From assembly GCA_002025645.1 (NCBI GenBank), contig CP018783.1:496001-560000 (forward strand): a stretch of 64,000 bases of DNA, read 5' to 3'. The notes under the pieces were generated by a model. That model had not been told where the DNA came from, did no database searches, and was given only the letters and a program-made list of their open reading frames with translations. Within the stretch, counting starts at the first letter, position 1. Every line of letters begins with the position of its first letter. The position numbers were made by a program, and so were the translations under genes. Below are positions 57,746-64,000 of this stretch, piece after piece. Source of the stretch: Curtobacterium pusillum. Lineage in GTDB: Bacteria; Actinomycetota; Actinomycetes; Actinomycetales; Microbacteriaceae.

Positions 57746-58171
57746 GTGACCGACGAAGCCACCACCACCGGGACCGTCGACGATCGCCTCGCCGACCGCG
57801 GCATGGGCGAGCTCGCCGAGAAGATGGGCATGGTCATCACGGAGCTCTCGGCAGAACGGGCCGTCGGCACCATCCCGGTCGAGGGCAACCGCCAACCGGT
57901 CGGCCTGCTGCACGGCGGCGCGTACGTCGTCCTCGCCGAGAGCCTCGGGTCGATGGCCGCGAACGTCCACGCCGGCCCCGGCCGGTACGCCGTCGGCATC
58001 GAACTGAACGCCTCGCACTCGCGGAGCGCCACGAGCGGCCTGGTCACCGGCACCTGCACGGCGCTGCACCTCGGCGGCACGCTCACCACGCACGAGATCG
58101 TCCTGACCGACGACCAGGGGCGGCGCTGCTCCACCGTGCGCATCACCAACATGATCCGCGAGGCCCGCTGA
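57746..58171 (+). CDS. hotdog-fold (PaaI-like) acyl-CoA thioesterase
   Basis: 141 residues. The hotdog core carries NRQPVGLLHGGAYVVLAESLGSMAA near residues 47-71, with the HGG that positions the catalytic acid, typical of PaaI/MenI-type thioesterases that hydrolyse aryl- or hydroxynaphthoyl-CoA. The GTG start follows GGGAG by 8 nt. It is divergent from polA and 29 bp upstream of the VOC gene, probably one operon. The natural substrate is not evident. Confidence 0.85.
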   Translation: MTDEATTTGTVDDRLADRGMGELAEKMGMVITELSAERAVGTIPVEGNRQPVGLLHGGAYVVLAESLGSMAANVHAGPGRYAVGIELNASHSRSATSGLVTGTCTALHLGGTLTTHEIVLTDDQGRRCSTVRITNMIREAR

Positions 58172-58200
58172 ACCCCTCGCACCGAGGCAGGGAGTCCGCC

Positions 58201-58575
58201 ATGGACTGGAAGATCGAACTCATCATGGTCCCCGTGAGCGACGTCGACCGCGCTCGCGAGTTCTACGAACGCATCGGCTTCACCATCGACCACGACCAGC
58301 GCGTGTCCGACGAGCTGCGGTTCGTCCAGGCCACCCCGCCCGGCTCGGCCTGTTCGATCGCGTTCGGTGAGGGCATCATGTCCCCCGACGTGCGGCCCGG
58401 ATCGCTCAAGTCCATCCAGGTCGTCGTCCCCGACGCCGACGAGGCCCTCGCCCACCTGCAGGGGCTCGGGGTGAACGCGATCGGCGTGGACGAGATGGCC
58501 TGGGGTCGGTTCGTCTTCTTCACCGACCCCGACGAGAACGCCTGGACGCTCCAGCAGCTGCCCGCCCGGAGCTGA
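58201..58575 (+). CDS. VOC (glyoxalase/bleomycin resistance) family protein
   Basis: 124 residues with the paired beta-alpha-beta-beta-beta module of the vicinal oxygen chelate fold. IELIMVPVSDVDRAREFYERIGF opens the first module, and FFTDPDENAWTLQQLP closes the second, with a conserved Glu/Asn region. Members bind metals and act as dioxygenases, isomerases or drug-binding proteins; the exact role is unknown. GGGAG precedes the ATG. Probably co-transcribed with the thioesterase. Confidence 0.85.
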   Translation: MDWKIELIMVPVSDVDRAREFYERIGFTIDHDQRVSDELRFVQATPPGSACSIAFGEGIMSPDVRPGSLKSIQVVVPDADEALAHLQGLGVNAIGVDEMAWGRFVFFTDPDENAWTLQQLPARS

Positions 58576-58588
58576 CCACCGGACCGGT

Positions 58589-59059
58589 TCAGTCCTCCGG
58601 CGGCCGTTGGAGCAGGAGCCGCGCATCGCCGAACCCGAGCCGACGGTAGAGCGTCTCGCCGTCGACGCTCGAGTGCACCGACGTGCGCTCCACCCCGAGG
58701 TCGTCGGCCATGTCGAGCAGCGCTGTGACCAGCAGCTTCGCGACGCCGCGGCCGCGCAGGTCCGGGTGCACGTACACGGTCTGCACGTCGGCGGTCAGGC
58801 GACGCCCCGGGCGGTCCGGTGTCGGCGGCCGGGCGACGAGTCCGAGCCACGCCATGCCGAGGACACGGCCGTCGTGCTCCGCGACCGTGCACCGGTGCGT
58901 CTCCGGGTGCGCAGCCGCGAACGCCGACATCGCCTCGCGGTACGCCTCCGGGCTCACGCCCGGCGTCGCGCCGCCCTCCTCCACGCTCCACCGCCAGCGC
59001 AGGTCGGCCACCGCGGGCATGTCGTCGGGCCTGGAGGCACGGATCACTACGTCGTCCAC
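58589..59059 (-). CDS. GNAT family N-acetyltransferase
   Basis: 156 residues. The acetyl-CoA-binding motif A is VYVHPDLRGRGVAKLLVTALLDMA near residue 90, and the C-terminal YRRLGF is typical. The substrate is unknown. I place the start at a GTG (59059) giving MDDVVIRASRPDD; an upstream in-frame start would add 36 residues of low-complexity sequence. There is no TANNNT box at the usual distance. It converges on the VOC gene with 13 bp between. Confidence 0.85.
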   Translation of the reverse strand: MDDVVIRASRPDDMPAVADLRWRWSVEEGGATPGVSPEAYREAMSAFAAAHPETHRCTVAEHDGRVLGMAWLGLVARPPTPDRPGRRLTADVQTVYVHPDLRGRGVAKLLVTALLDMADDLGVERTSVHSSVDGETLYRRLGFGDARLLLQRPPED

Positions 59060-59427
59060 GGCCCCAGTCAAGCAGGTGGCCGGCCCGGTGCGCGCCCGGA
59101 CGACATCTGCGCATGGTCCAGCGCGCACAGCAGTCGTCACGGTGCGCAGTGCACGCGCGGGAGTCACCCGGGAACGCAGCAGCGCCGCCGGACTTACGCG
59201 TGCATCCGTTCACACGCAGATCTCGACATTCCACGCGTCGATCGACGAGTGCGGTGTCGCACAATGCACCTGCATGTTGTTCGCGCGCATGGATCGACAC
59301 TCCGCGCGTCGATCGACGACTGCGATGTCGGATCATGCACGAGCCGCGAAGCCCGGTGTACACCCGGGAACGCAGCAGCGCCGCCGGACACCGGGTCCGG
59401 CGGCGCTGCGGGAGCGTCGGTGAGCGA
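59060..59427. repeat. duplicated patchwork in the GNAT/pdtaR gap
   Basis: This 368-bp gap has no credible gene. A 27-bp segment starting CCCGGGAACGCAGCAGCG is repeated exactly at 59167-59193 and 59363-59389. A 47-bp segment beginning TCGACA and containing CGTCGATCGACGA is repeated at 59223-59269 and 59294-59340 with about 40 of 47 bases matching by eye. The second 27-mer forms the left arm of the pdtaR terminator. Confidence 0.7.
59375..59409 (-). terminator. hairpin terminator of pdtaR
   Basis: A perfect 15-bp stem GCAGCGCCGCCGGAC with a 5-nt loop, 18 nt after the pdtaR stop. Confidence 0.65.
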
Positions 59428-60033
59428 CTACTTCTTGGCGCTGAGCTGCTCGATGATCGCCTTGGCGACGTCGTGCATGGTCAGGCGGCGGTCCATCGAG
59501 GCCTTCTGGATCCAGCGGAACGCCTCGGGCTCGGTGAGGCCCATCTTCTCGTTGAGCAGGCCCTTGGCGCGGTCGACGAGCTTGCGGGTCTCGAAGCGCT
59601 CGACGAGGTCGGCGACCTCGGCCTCGAGCGTGATGATCTGCTGGTGACGCGAGAGGGCGATCTCGATCGCGGGAAGCAGGTCGTTCGGCGTGAACGGCTT
59701 GACGACGTAGGCGAGGGCACCGGCCTCGGTCGCACGCTCGACGAGGTCCTTCTGGCTGAACGCCGTGAGGAGGACCACCGGAGCGATGTGGTTCTTCGAG
59801 AGCTTCTCCGCCGCGGAGATGCCGTCGAGCTGGGGCATCTTGACGTCCATCACGACGAGGTCGGGACGGAGGTCGGTCGCGAGCTGCACGGCGGTCTCGC
59901 CGTCACCCGCTTCGCCGACGACGTCGAACCCGTTGTCGCGGAGGATCTCCACGATGTCGAGGCGGATGAGCGACTCGTCCTCGGCGACGACGACGCGACG
60001 GGGTGCTGGTGCTGTTGCTTCTGTGTCACTCAC
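59428..60033 (-). CDS. pdtaR: ANTAR-domain response regulator (PdtaR-like)
   Basis: 201 residues. The receiver domain has acidic pocket VAEDES near residue 14, phospho-acceptor Asp in LVVMDVKMP near 60, and Lys in YVVKPFTPNDL near 110. A C-terminal ANTAR domain (LVDRAKGLLNEKMGLTEPEAFRWIQKASMDRRLTMHDVAKAI) binds dual-hexaloop RNA hairpins to prevent termination. It matches the mycobacterial PdtaR (Rv1626) type, also near polA and rpsA there. The PdtaS kinase is not in the window. The GTG start has TAGGCT 7 nt upstream. Confidence 0.92.
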   Translation of the reverse strand: MSDTEATAPAPRRVVVAEDESLIRLDIVEILRDNGFDVVGEAGDGETAVQLATDLRPDLVVMDVKMPQLDGISAAEKLSKNHIAPVVLLTAFSQKDLVERATEAGALAYVVKPFTPNDLLPAIEIALSRHQQIITLEAEVADLVERFETRKLVDRAKGLLNEKMGLTEPEAFRWIQKASMDRRLTMHDVAKAIIEQLSAKK

Positions 60034-60040
60034 AGCCAGA

Positions 60041-60046
60041 AGCCTA
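60041..60046 (-). promoter_or_regulatory. -10 box of pdtaR (leaderless type)
   Basis: TAGGCT on the minus strand ends 7 nt before the GTG at 60033. Confidence 0.5.
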
Positions 60047-60069
60047 CTAGACCTCGGAAGTCGGAGTTG

Positions 60070-60150
60070 TACGAGTGGCGGGACTCGAACCCGCACGCCG
60101 TGAAGCAGAGCATTTTGAGTGCCCCGTGTCTACCATTCCACCACACTCGC
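60070..60150 (-). tRNA. tRNA-Leu (anticodon CAA)
   Basis: An 81-nt cloverleaf on the minus strand: acceptor GCGAGTG pairing with CACTCGT, D-loop with AATGGTAGACA, anticodon loop CTCAAAA (CAA, reads UUG), class II long variable arm, T-loop GGTTCGAGTCC, discriminator A. CCA is not encoded. The first acceptor pair is G1-U72 instead of the usual G1-C72. It lies between pdtaR and an esterase gene. Confidence 0.9.
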
Positions 60151-60192
60151 AGAGGACACCAGGGTACAGGAGCCCGAGCGCCCCACGGTCCC

Positions 60193-61068
60193 TCAGACCA
60201 CCGGGTCGGTCCAGATCCACCGCAGCGCGTCCGGCAGGAGCACGCCCCCGTGGTTCGGACTGTGGCCACCGTCACCGACCACGAGCCGCACGTCCTGCCC
60301 GGCGCGTACCAGGGCGGCAGTGGTCTCGAGGTTCTCCGCGAACCAGTTCATCTCCGGCTCGTTCCAGCCGAGGTCCCGGTGCGCTGCCTGCAGGAATACC
60401 CGGGAGCCCGGGCGCGCTCCTGCTGCGAGCAACGCCGGGTACGGGTTGCCGCCCGGCATCTGGGCGAAGCTCGCGTTGAACGCGATGACGCGACCGATGC
60501 CGTCCGGTCGGCACCAGGCGGCGGTGAACGCCGCGTTGCCGCCGCTGCTGCCGCCGCAGACCGCGCGGCGCATCGGGTCCGTGGAGACCGCTGAGCTCGC
60601 GGCCACGCGCGGGAGGACCTCCTCGAGCAGGAAGCTGCCGTACGTGTCGTCGAAGGCGTCGTACTCCGCGTTCCGGTGCTTGGTCGGCACTCCGTCGACG
60701 TCGATGACGCCCGGGTCGACGAACACGGAGACGAGCGGTGGGAGCTCGCCCGCTGCTGCGAGGTTGTCGAGCACCGTGCCTGCCCGGACGGCGCCGTCCG
60801 GGTCGAGGTACCACCAGCCGTCGTTGCAGAACAGGACCGCGCTCTCGACGTCCGGGTCGTGGTTCGCAGGTCGGTGGACCCACACGGTGCGGTGCGTCCC
60901 GGGGTACCGGACACTGTCGTCCAGCTCGAACTGCTCGATCGTCCCCGGCCGCACCCCGCGGCGCGGCTCGGAGTCTGGACCGTACGCGTAGGAGACAGCT
61001 TCACGGTCCTGCGGGAGCGGCGAGTGGGCGACGGTCGTGGGCACGGGTCGGCGGTCTCCGGCGCTCAC
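60193..61068 (-). CDS. esterase (enterochelin esterase/EstD-like alpha/beta hydrolase)
   Basis: 291 residues, cytoplasmic. The nucleophile elbow CGGSSGGNAAFTAAW is near residue 175, and a catalytic His lies in VGDGGHSPNHGG near 271. A putative-esterase (EstD/Fes-like) layout is seen with VFVDPGVIDVDG and HRNAEYDAFDDTYGSFLLEEVLP upstream of the elbow. It may hydrolyse a siderophore ester or another small ester; there are no siderophore genes nearby. It overlaps the MOSC gene by 4 nt. Confidence 0.83.
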   Translation of the reverse strand: MSAGDRRPVPTTVAHSPLPQDREAVSYAYGPDSEPRRGVRPGTIEQFELDDSVRYPGTHRTVWVHRPANHDPDVESAVLFCNDGWWYLDPDGAVRAGTVLDNLAAAGELPPLVSVFVDPGVIDVDGVPTKHRNAEYDAFDDTYGSFLLEEVLPRVAASSAVSTDPMRRAVCGGSSGGNAAFTAAWCRPDGIGRVIAFNASFAQMPGGNPYPALLAAGARPGSRVFLQAAHRDLGWNEPEMNWFAENLETTAALVRAGQDVRLVVGDGGHSPNHGGVLLPDALRWIWTDPVV

Positions 61069-61625
61069 ACCGGGGCGAGGGGGACGTGCCTGCCGGCGGG
61101 CAGCTCGACGTCGATCCGGTCACCGCCGCGCACGGTGCCACCGGCGACGACGACGCTCATCACGCCGCCCTTCCGCTCGACGGTGCCGTCATCCGCACGG
61201 CCCAGGACGGCCCGGAGGAGCCCCGGCTCGAAGACGTTGATCTGCTGACAGGGGTTGCGGAGCACGGTGACGCGGACGACCGCGTCGTCGCCGAGCCGCA
61301 GCAGCGTGCCCTCCGGCAACCCGAGCAGGTCGACGCCGCGGGTGGTGACGTTCTCCCCCATCGCCCCGGGTGTGACGTCGAAGCCGTCCTGCGCGACCTC
61401 GTCGAACACCTCGGCGTGCAGGAGGTGCACCTGCCGGAGGTTCGGCTGGGACGGGTCGCGGGCCACACGGGAACGGTGCTGCACGGTGGTGCCGGCGTGG
61501 GTATCGCCCTCGATGCCCCAGCCCTCGACGAGCACGATCTCGTCGACGACCGGTTTGCTGAAGCGGTGGGCGTCGTCGCGGCTGACCGACACCACCCTCG
61601 CCTGGTCCTGTGCCCCGTTGATCAT
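61065..61625 (-). CDS. MOSC domain protein
   Basis: 186 residues. MOSC domains bind sulphur or molybdenum cofactor; the conserved Cys is in LRNPCQQINVFEPGL near residue 125, preceded by GAMGENVTTRGVDLLGLPEGTLLRLG, the core signature. Members include molybdenum enzymes (YiiM/mARC-like) that reduce N-hydroxylated compounds. No other molybdopterin gene is in the window. TAGCGT lies 6 nt before the ATG. First gene of a two-gene unit with the esterase. Confidence 0.9.
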   Translation of the reverse strand: MINGAQDQARVVSVSRDDAHRFSKPVVDEIVLVEGWGIEGDTHAGTTVQHRSRVARDPSQPNLRQVHLLHAEVFDEVAQDGFDVTPGAMGENVTTRGVDLLGLPEGTLLRLGDDAVVRVTVLRNPCQQINVFEPGLLRAVLGRADDGTVERKGGVMSVVVAGGTVRGGDRIDVELPAGRHVPLAPV

Positions 61626-61631
61626 GCTCCG

Positions 61632-61637
61632 ACGCTA
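61632..61637 (-). promoter_or_regulatory. -10 box of the MOSC-esterase unit (leaderless type)
   Basis: TAGCGT on the minus strand ends 6 nt before the ATG at 61625. Confidence 0.5.
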
Positions 61638-61653
61638 CCGGGTGGCCGCACCG

Positions 61654-61711
61654 ACTGCGGGAGGCGCGGCCCGCCGGCCGATCGCTCGACGCGAGTCGTG
61701 CCTCCAGGCCG
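61654..61711. repeat. degenerate palindrome of the GGAGGCGCGG family
   Basis: CTGCGGGAGGCGCGGC and CGTGCCTCCAGGCCG oppose each other with a 20-bp centre that has lost symmetry. It starts at the 3' end of the GAF regulator gene. Confidence 0.4.
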
Positions 61712-61714
61712 CCG

Positions 61715-62890
61715 TCACGGACCTCCGAGCGACTCGATCGCCGCCACGAGACCGGCGCGTCGCGGCGATCGCCGCGGCAGCACCGCGAGCAACGCTCGCA
61801 GCACCTGCTCGTCGGCACCGCCGTCCGCGGTGCGCGCCCACGCCTGGAGCGCGTCGGCGCCGCCGTCGGCGACGAGCGCCTCGCGGAACCGGAGCCGCAC
61901 GCGGTCGCGGAGGTCGTCGACGCCGGGTGACGCCGATCCCGGCAGGACCGGTCCGGTGTACCCGTCGACGGCCTGGAGGCGCGCCCCGCGTTCGAGCGCG
62001 GACAGCACCGCGTCGACGTCGGTGCGGATGCCGCCGAGGCGGTACGGCCGCGACGTCAGGGTCGCGCCCGGCGCGTGCTGCGCGAGGACGCGGCGGAGTC
62101 GCACGACCTCCGCGCGCAGGGTGGTCACCGCGCGGCGGTCGCCGTAGACGGCGGCCGCGAGGTCCTCCGCGGCGAGACCAGCGGGCGTCGACGCCAGGAC
62201 GGCCGTGATCTCGGAGTGCCGCTCGGAGAGCCGGACCGCGTGGTCGCCGGTCCGGAGCGTCGCGGTGTCCGATCCGAGCAGGACGAGCTCGGAGCCGGGC
62301 AGCGCCCGCGCAGCAGGACGACGGGGGTGCCGCAGCGCCGCGAGGGCGAGCTCCGCCTCGGCGGCCGCGACGGTGGCGGTCAGCAACGGCAGCGTGTGCC
62401 GCTCGACCGCCCGGTCGTCACCCGTGATGTCGACGGCACCGACCACCTGTCCGGTGACGTCGCGGAGCGGGACCGCGGTGCACGAGAACCGCTTCACGGC
62501 GTTCGCGTAGTGCTCGTCCGACCGGATCTGCACGCCACGGCCGAGCCGGAGGGCCGTTCCCGGCGCGCTCGTCCCGGCGCGGTCCTCCGCCCAGTCCGCC
62601 CCGGCGACGAAGCCCATCGCCTCGGCCGCGTGACGTGCGCTCGACGCCCCGTCCACCCACACGAGCCGACCCGACGCGTCGGTCACGGCGGCGATGCACC
62701 CGGCGGCCCGGACGTCGTCGAGCAGCAGCCGGCGGACGACCGGCAGAGCGGTGCCGAGCGGGCCCCGCTCCCGGGCTGCCTCGAGTTCGTCGCCGTCGAG
62801 CGCGAGCACCGGGACGCCGTCCGGGTCGACACGGGCCGACCGCTGCCAGGACTCGGCGACGAGCGGGCGGACCGTCCGGGGTGCGCGCAT
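61715..62890 (-). CDS. GAF-domain transcriptional regulator (AcoR-like N-terminus)
   Basis: 391 residues. It opens RPLVAESWQRSARVDPDGVP, a start typical of AcoR/acetoin-type regulators. A GAF-like sensor follows (CIAAVTDASGRLVWVDG to GAVDITG, about residues 60-175). A C-terminal winged-helix-like segment (LSERHSEITAVLASTPAGLAAEDLAAAVYGDRRAVTTLRAEVVRLRR) replaces the sigma-54 AAA domain of true AcoR. GGAGGA precedes the ATG. It is 47 bp downstream of DUF779 and the aldehyde dehydrogenase gene and probably controls them. Confidence 0.85.
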   Translation of the reverse strand: MRAPRTVRPLVAESWQRSARVDPDGVPVLALDGDELEAARERGPLGTALPVVRRLLLDDVRAAGCIAAVTDASGRLVWVDGASSARHAAEAMGFVAGADWAEDRAGTSAPGTALRLGRGVQIRSDEHYANAVKRFSCTAVPLRDVTGQVVGAVDITGDDRAVERHTLPLLTATVAAAEAELALAALRHPRRPAARALPGSELVLLGSDTATLRTGDHAVRLSERHSEITAVLASTPAGLAAEDLAAAVYGDRRAVTTLRAEVVRLRRVLAQHAPGATLTSRPYRLGGIRTDVDAVLSALERGARLQAVDGYTGPVLPGSASPGVDDLRDRVRLRFREALVADGGADALQAWARTADGGADEQVLRALLAVLPRRSPRRAGLVAAIESLGGP

Positions 62891-62937
62891 GCGTCCTCCG
62901 TCCGGGTCGGCCCGCCGCGTCGGTGCGTCGGGTGCCG

Positions 62938-63354
62938 TCAGCCTACGTCCGCTGACGTGCGCGGGCCAGGGGCTGCCGGCACCAGGCCGAGATCCGCGAG
63001 CTCGGTGTCGTCGAACATCCGGGAGCGGGTGAGGAACCGCTTGCCCTCCGGCACCTCGAGGGAGAAGCCGGCACCGCGACCGTCGACGACGTCGATCGTG
63101 AGGTGGGTGTACTTCCAGTACTCGAACTGGGACCTCGACATGTACACCTCCACGGGGTCGATGCCCTCGACGTCGAGCGCACCGAGGAGCACGTCGCCGG
63201 ACCCGGTCATGAACATGCCGACGGGGTAGCACATCGGACTGGAGCCGTCGCAGCACCCACCCGACTGGTGGAACATGAGCGGGCCGTGCCGGGCGGCGAG
63301 GGAGCGCAGGAGCTCCCCCGCCGCCGGCGTGACCGCCACGCGGCCGGTCGTCAT
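62938..63354 (-). CDS. DUF779 family protein
   Basis: 138 residues. The family signature HGPLMFHQSGGCCDGSSPMCYP near residues 23-44 has three Cys that may bind metal, and VYMSRSQFEYWKYTHLTIDVVDGRG follows. DUF779 proteins are regularly encoded beside acetaldehyde-type aldehyde dehydrogenases and are thought to assist them, though the activity is not established. The ATG overlaps the dehydrogenase TGA by 1 nt. Confidence 0.9.
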   Translation of the reverse strand: MTTGRVAVTPAAGELLRSLAARHGPLMFHQSGGCCDGSSPMCYPVGMFMTGSGDVLLGALDVEGIDPVEVYMSRSQFEYWKYTHLTIDVVDGRGAGFSLEVPEGKRFLTRSRMFDDTELADLGLVPAAPGPRTSADVG

Positions 63355-64000
63355 CAGAAGAAGCCCATCGGACCCTCGGCGTAGGACACGAGGAGGTTCT
63401 TCGTCTGCTGGTAGTGCTCGAGCATCATCTTGTGGTTCTCGCGCCCGATGCCGGACTGCTTGTAGCCACCGAACGCCGCCCCGGCCGGGTACTGGTGGTA
63501 GGTGTTCTCCCACACACGTCCGGCCTGGATGTCCCGTCCGGCGCGGTACAGCGTGGTCGCCTCACGGCTCCAAACGCCGGCGCCGAGGCCGTACAGCGTG
63601 TCGTTGGCGATCGAGATGGCCTCGTCGTACCCGCTGAAGCTCGTGAGTGCGAGGACCGGGCCGAAGATCTCCTCCTGGAAGATCCGCATCGAGTTGTCAC
63701 CCTCGAAGACCGTCGGCGTGACGTAGTAGCCGCCGGACAGCTCACCGCCGAGGTCCGCTCGCTCACCACCTGTCAGGAGCTTCGCGCCCTCCTGCTTGCC
63801 GATGTCGATGTAGCTCAGGATCTTCTCGAGCTGGTCGTTGGACGCCTGCGCCCCGATCATCGTCGACAGGTCGAGCGGGTGCCCCTGCTTCACGGCACGG
63901 ACCCTGTCCAGGCCGTCGGCGACGAACCCGTCGTAGATCTCCTTCGCGACGAGTGCACGGGACGGACACGTGCACACCTCGCCCTGGTTGAGGTTGAAGA
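63354..64000 (-). CDS. aldehyde dehydrogenase, C-terminal half (gene cut by window end)
   Basis: About 215 residues are visible; the N-terminal NAD-binding half lies beyond 64000. Just inside the edge the frame reads [16 protein letters not shown], the catalytic-Cys segment of the acetaldehyde/ExaC-AcoD-like ALDH group. Downstream are [12 protein letters not shown] and [25 protein letters not shown]. It oxidises an aldehyde, likely acetaldehyde, to the acid with NAD. It forms an operon with DUF779 and the GAF regulator. Confidence 0.93.
   Translation of the reverse strand, partial: FNLNQGEVCTCPSRALVAKEIYDGFVADGLDRVRAVKQGHPLDLSTMIGAQASNDQLEKILSYIDIGKQEGAKLLTGGERADLGGELSGGYYVTPTVFEGDNSMRIFQEEIFGPVLALTSFSGYDEAISIANDTLYGLGAGVWSREATTLYRAGRDIQAGRVWENTYHQYPAGAAFGGYKQSGIGRENHKMMLEHYQQTKNLLVSYAEGPMGFF

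Noticed and set aside
59031-59045. GCCTGGAGGCACGG inside the GNAT gene as a further palindrome family member
   Set aside because: It is a single arm within conserved coding sequence (IRASRPDD) with no opposing arm, so probably chance.
59194-59391. Small proteins in the 59.1-59.4 kb gap
   Set aside because: Similar minus-strand peptides (SGGAAAFPG) arise only because the DNA repeats are duplicated; no ribosome site or codon bias supports translation.

Overview
The window is GC-rich chromosomal DNA of an actinobacterium, most likely a Microbacteriaceae member (Curtobacterium-like is my guess, from gene content and order alone). Support includes RbpA, WhiA, OpcA, a PdtaR-type ANTAR regulator, a mycobacterial-type PolA without proofreading motifs, a type B ribosomal protein L31, and many genes whose start codon sits 6-8 bases after a TANNNT -10 box, the pattern of leaderless mRNAs. 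There is no phage, insertion sequence, CRISPR array or rRNA. Almost all of it is core chromosome; the unusual material lies between the genes.

Layout. 1-9.9 kb: a truncated unknown gene, a GT4 glycosyltransferase with an alpha/beta hydrolase, trehalose synthase (treS), a DEDDh exonuclease, ribosomal protein L31B, an ABC ATPase, the divergent pair glgA/glgC (ADP-glucose and glycogen or maltose-1-phosphate metabolism) and serB. 9.9-15 kb: fabG, a DUF3099 protein, a small Cys protein, SURF1, an ABC-F ATPase and bioY. 15.3-22 kb: the Fe-S assembly operon sufB-sufD-Rieske-sufC-sufT, then the convergent heme A genes ctaA and ctaB. 22-30.6 kb: the pentose-phosphate operon tkt-tal-pgi-zwf-opcA-pgl. 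30.9-34.6 kb (minus): gap-pgk-tpiA, then secG-rbpA. 34.9-45 kb (minus): uvrB-SDR, uvrA-uvrC, rapZ, whiA. 45-51.5 kb: an MFS transporter, then an acyl-CoA synthetase with a membrane acyltransferase, and coaE with a secreted hydrolase. 51.5-60 kb: rpsA, a DUF885 peptidase, polA, three small enzymes and pdtaR. 60-64 kb: tRNA-Leu(CAA), an esterase, a MOSC protein, and a regulator-DUF779-aldehyde dehydrogenase operon cut by the window end.

The order uvrC-rapZ-whiA-gap-pgk-tpiA-secG facing pgl-opcA-zwf-tal-tkt-ctaB, plus pdtaR-polA-rpsA-coaE-uvrB-uvrA, follows the order I remember from Mycobacterium tuberculosis (roughly Rv1420-Rv1451 and Rv1626-Rv1638), so the losses stand out: no yvcK between rapZ and whiA, no sufR/sufS/sufU in the suf operon, no intein in sufB.

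The main novelty candidate is a family of about 14 intergenic palindromes (consensus arm CGGACTGGAGGCGCGG or CGGACGGGAGGCGCGG, 38-46 bp when intact). They sit almost only at gene 3' ends, and their arms and cores vary in a compensatory way. A second 86-bp element occurs twice in inverted orientation, each time beside one of these palindromes. Other unexplained intergenic structures are a 153-bp direct duplication at 46.6-46.9 kb, a 19-bp tandem array at 12.5 kb, and a duplicated patchwork at 59.2-59.4 kb.
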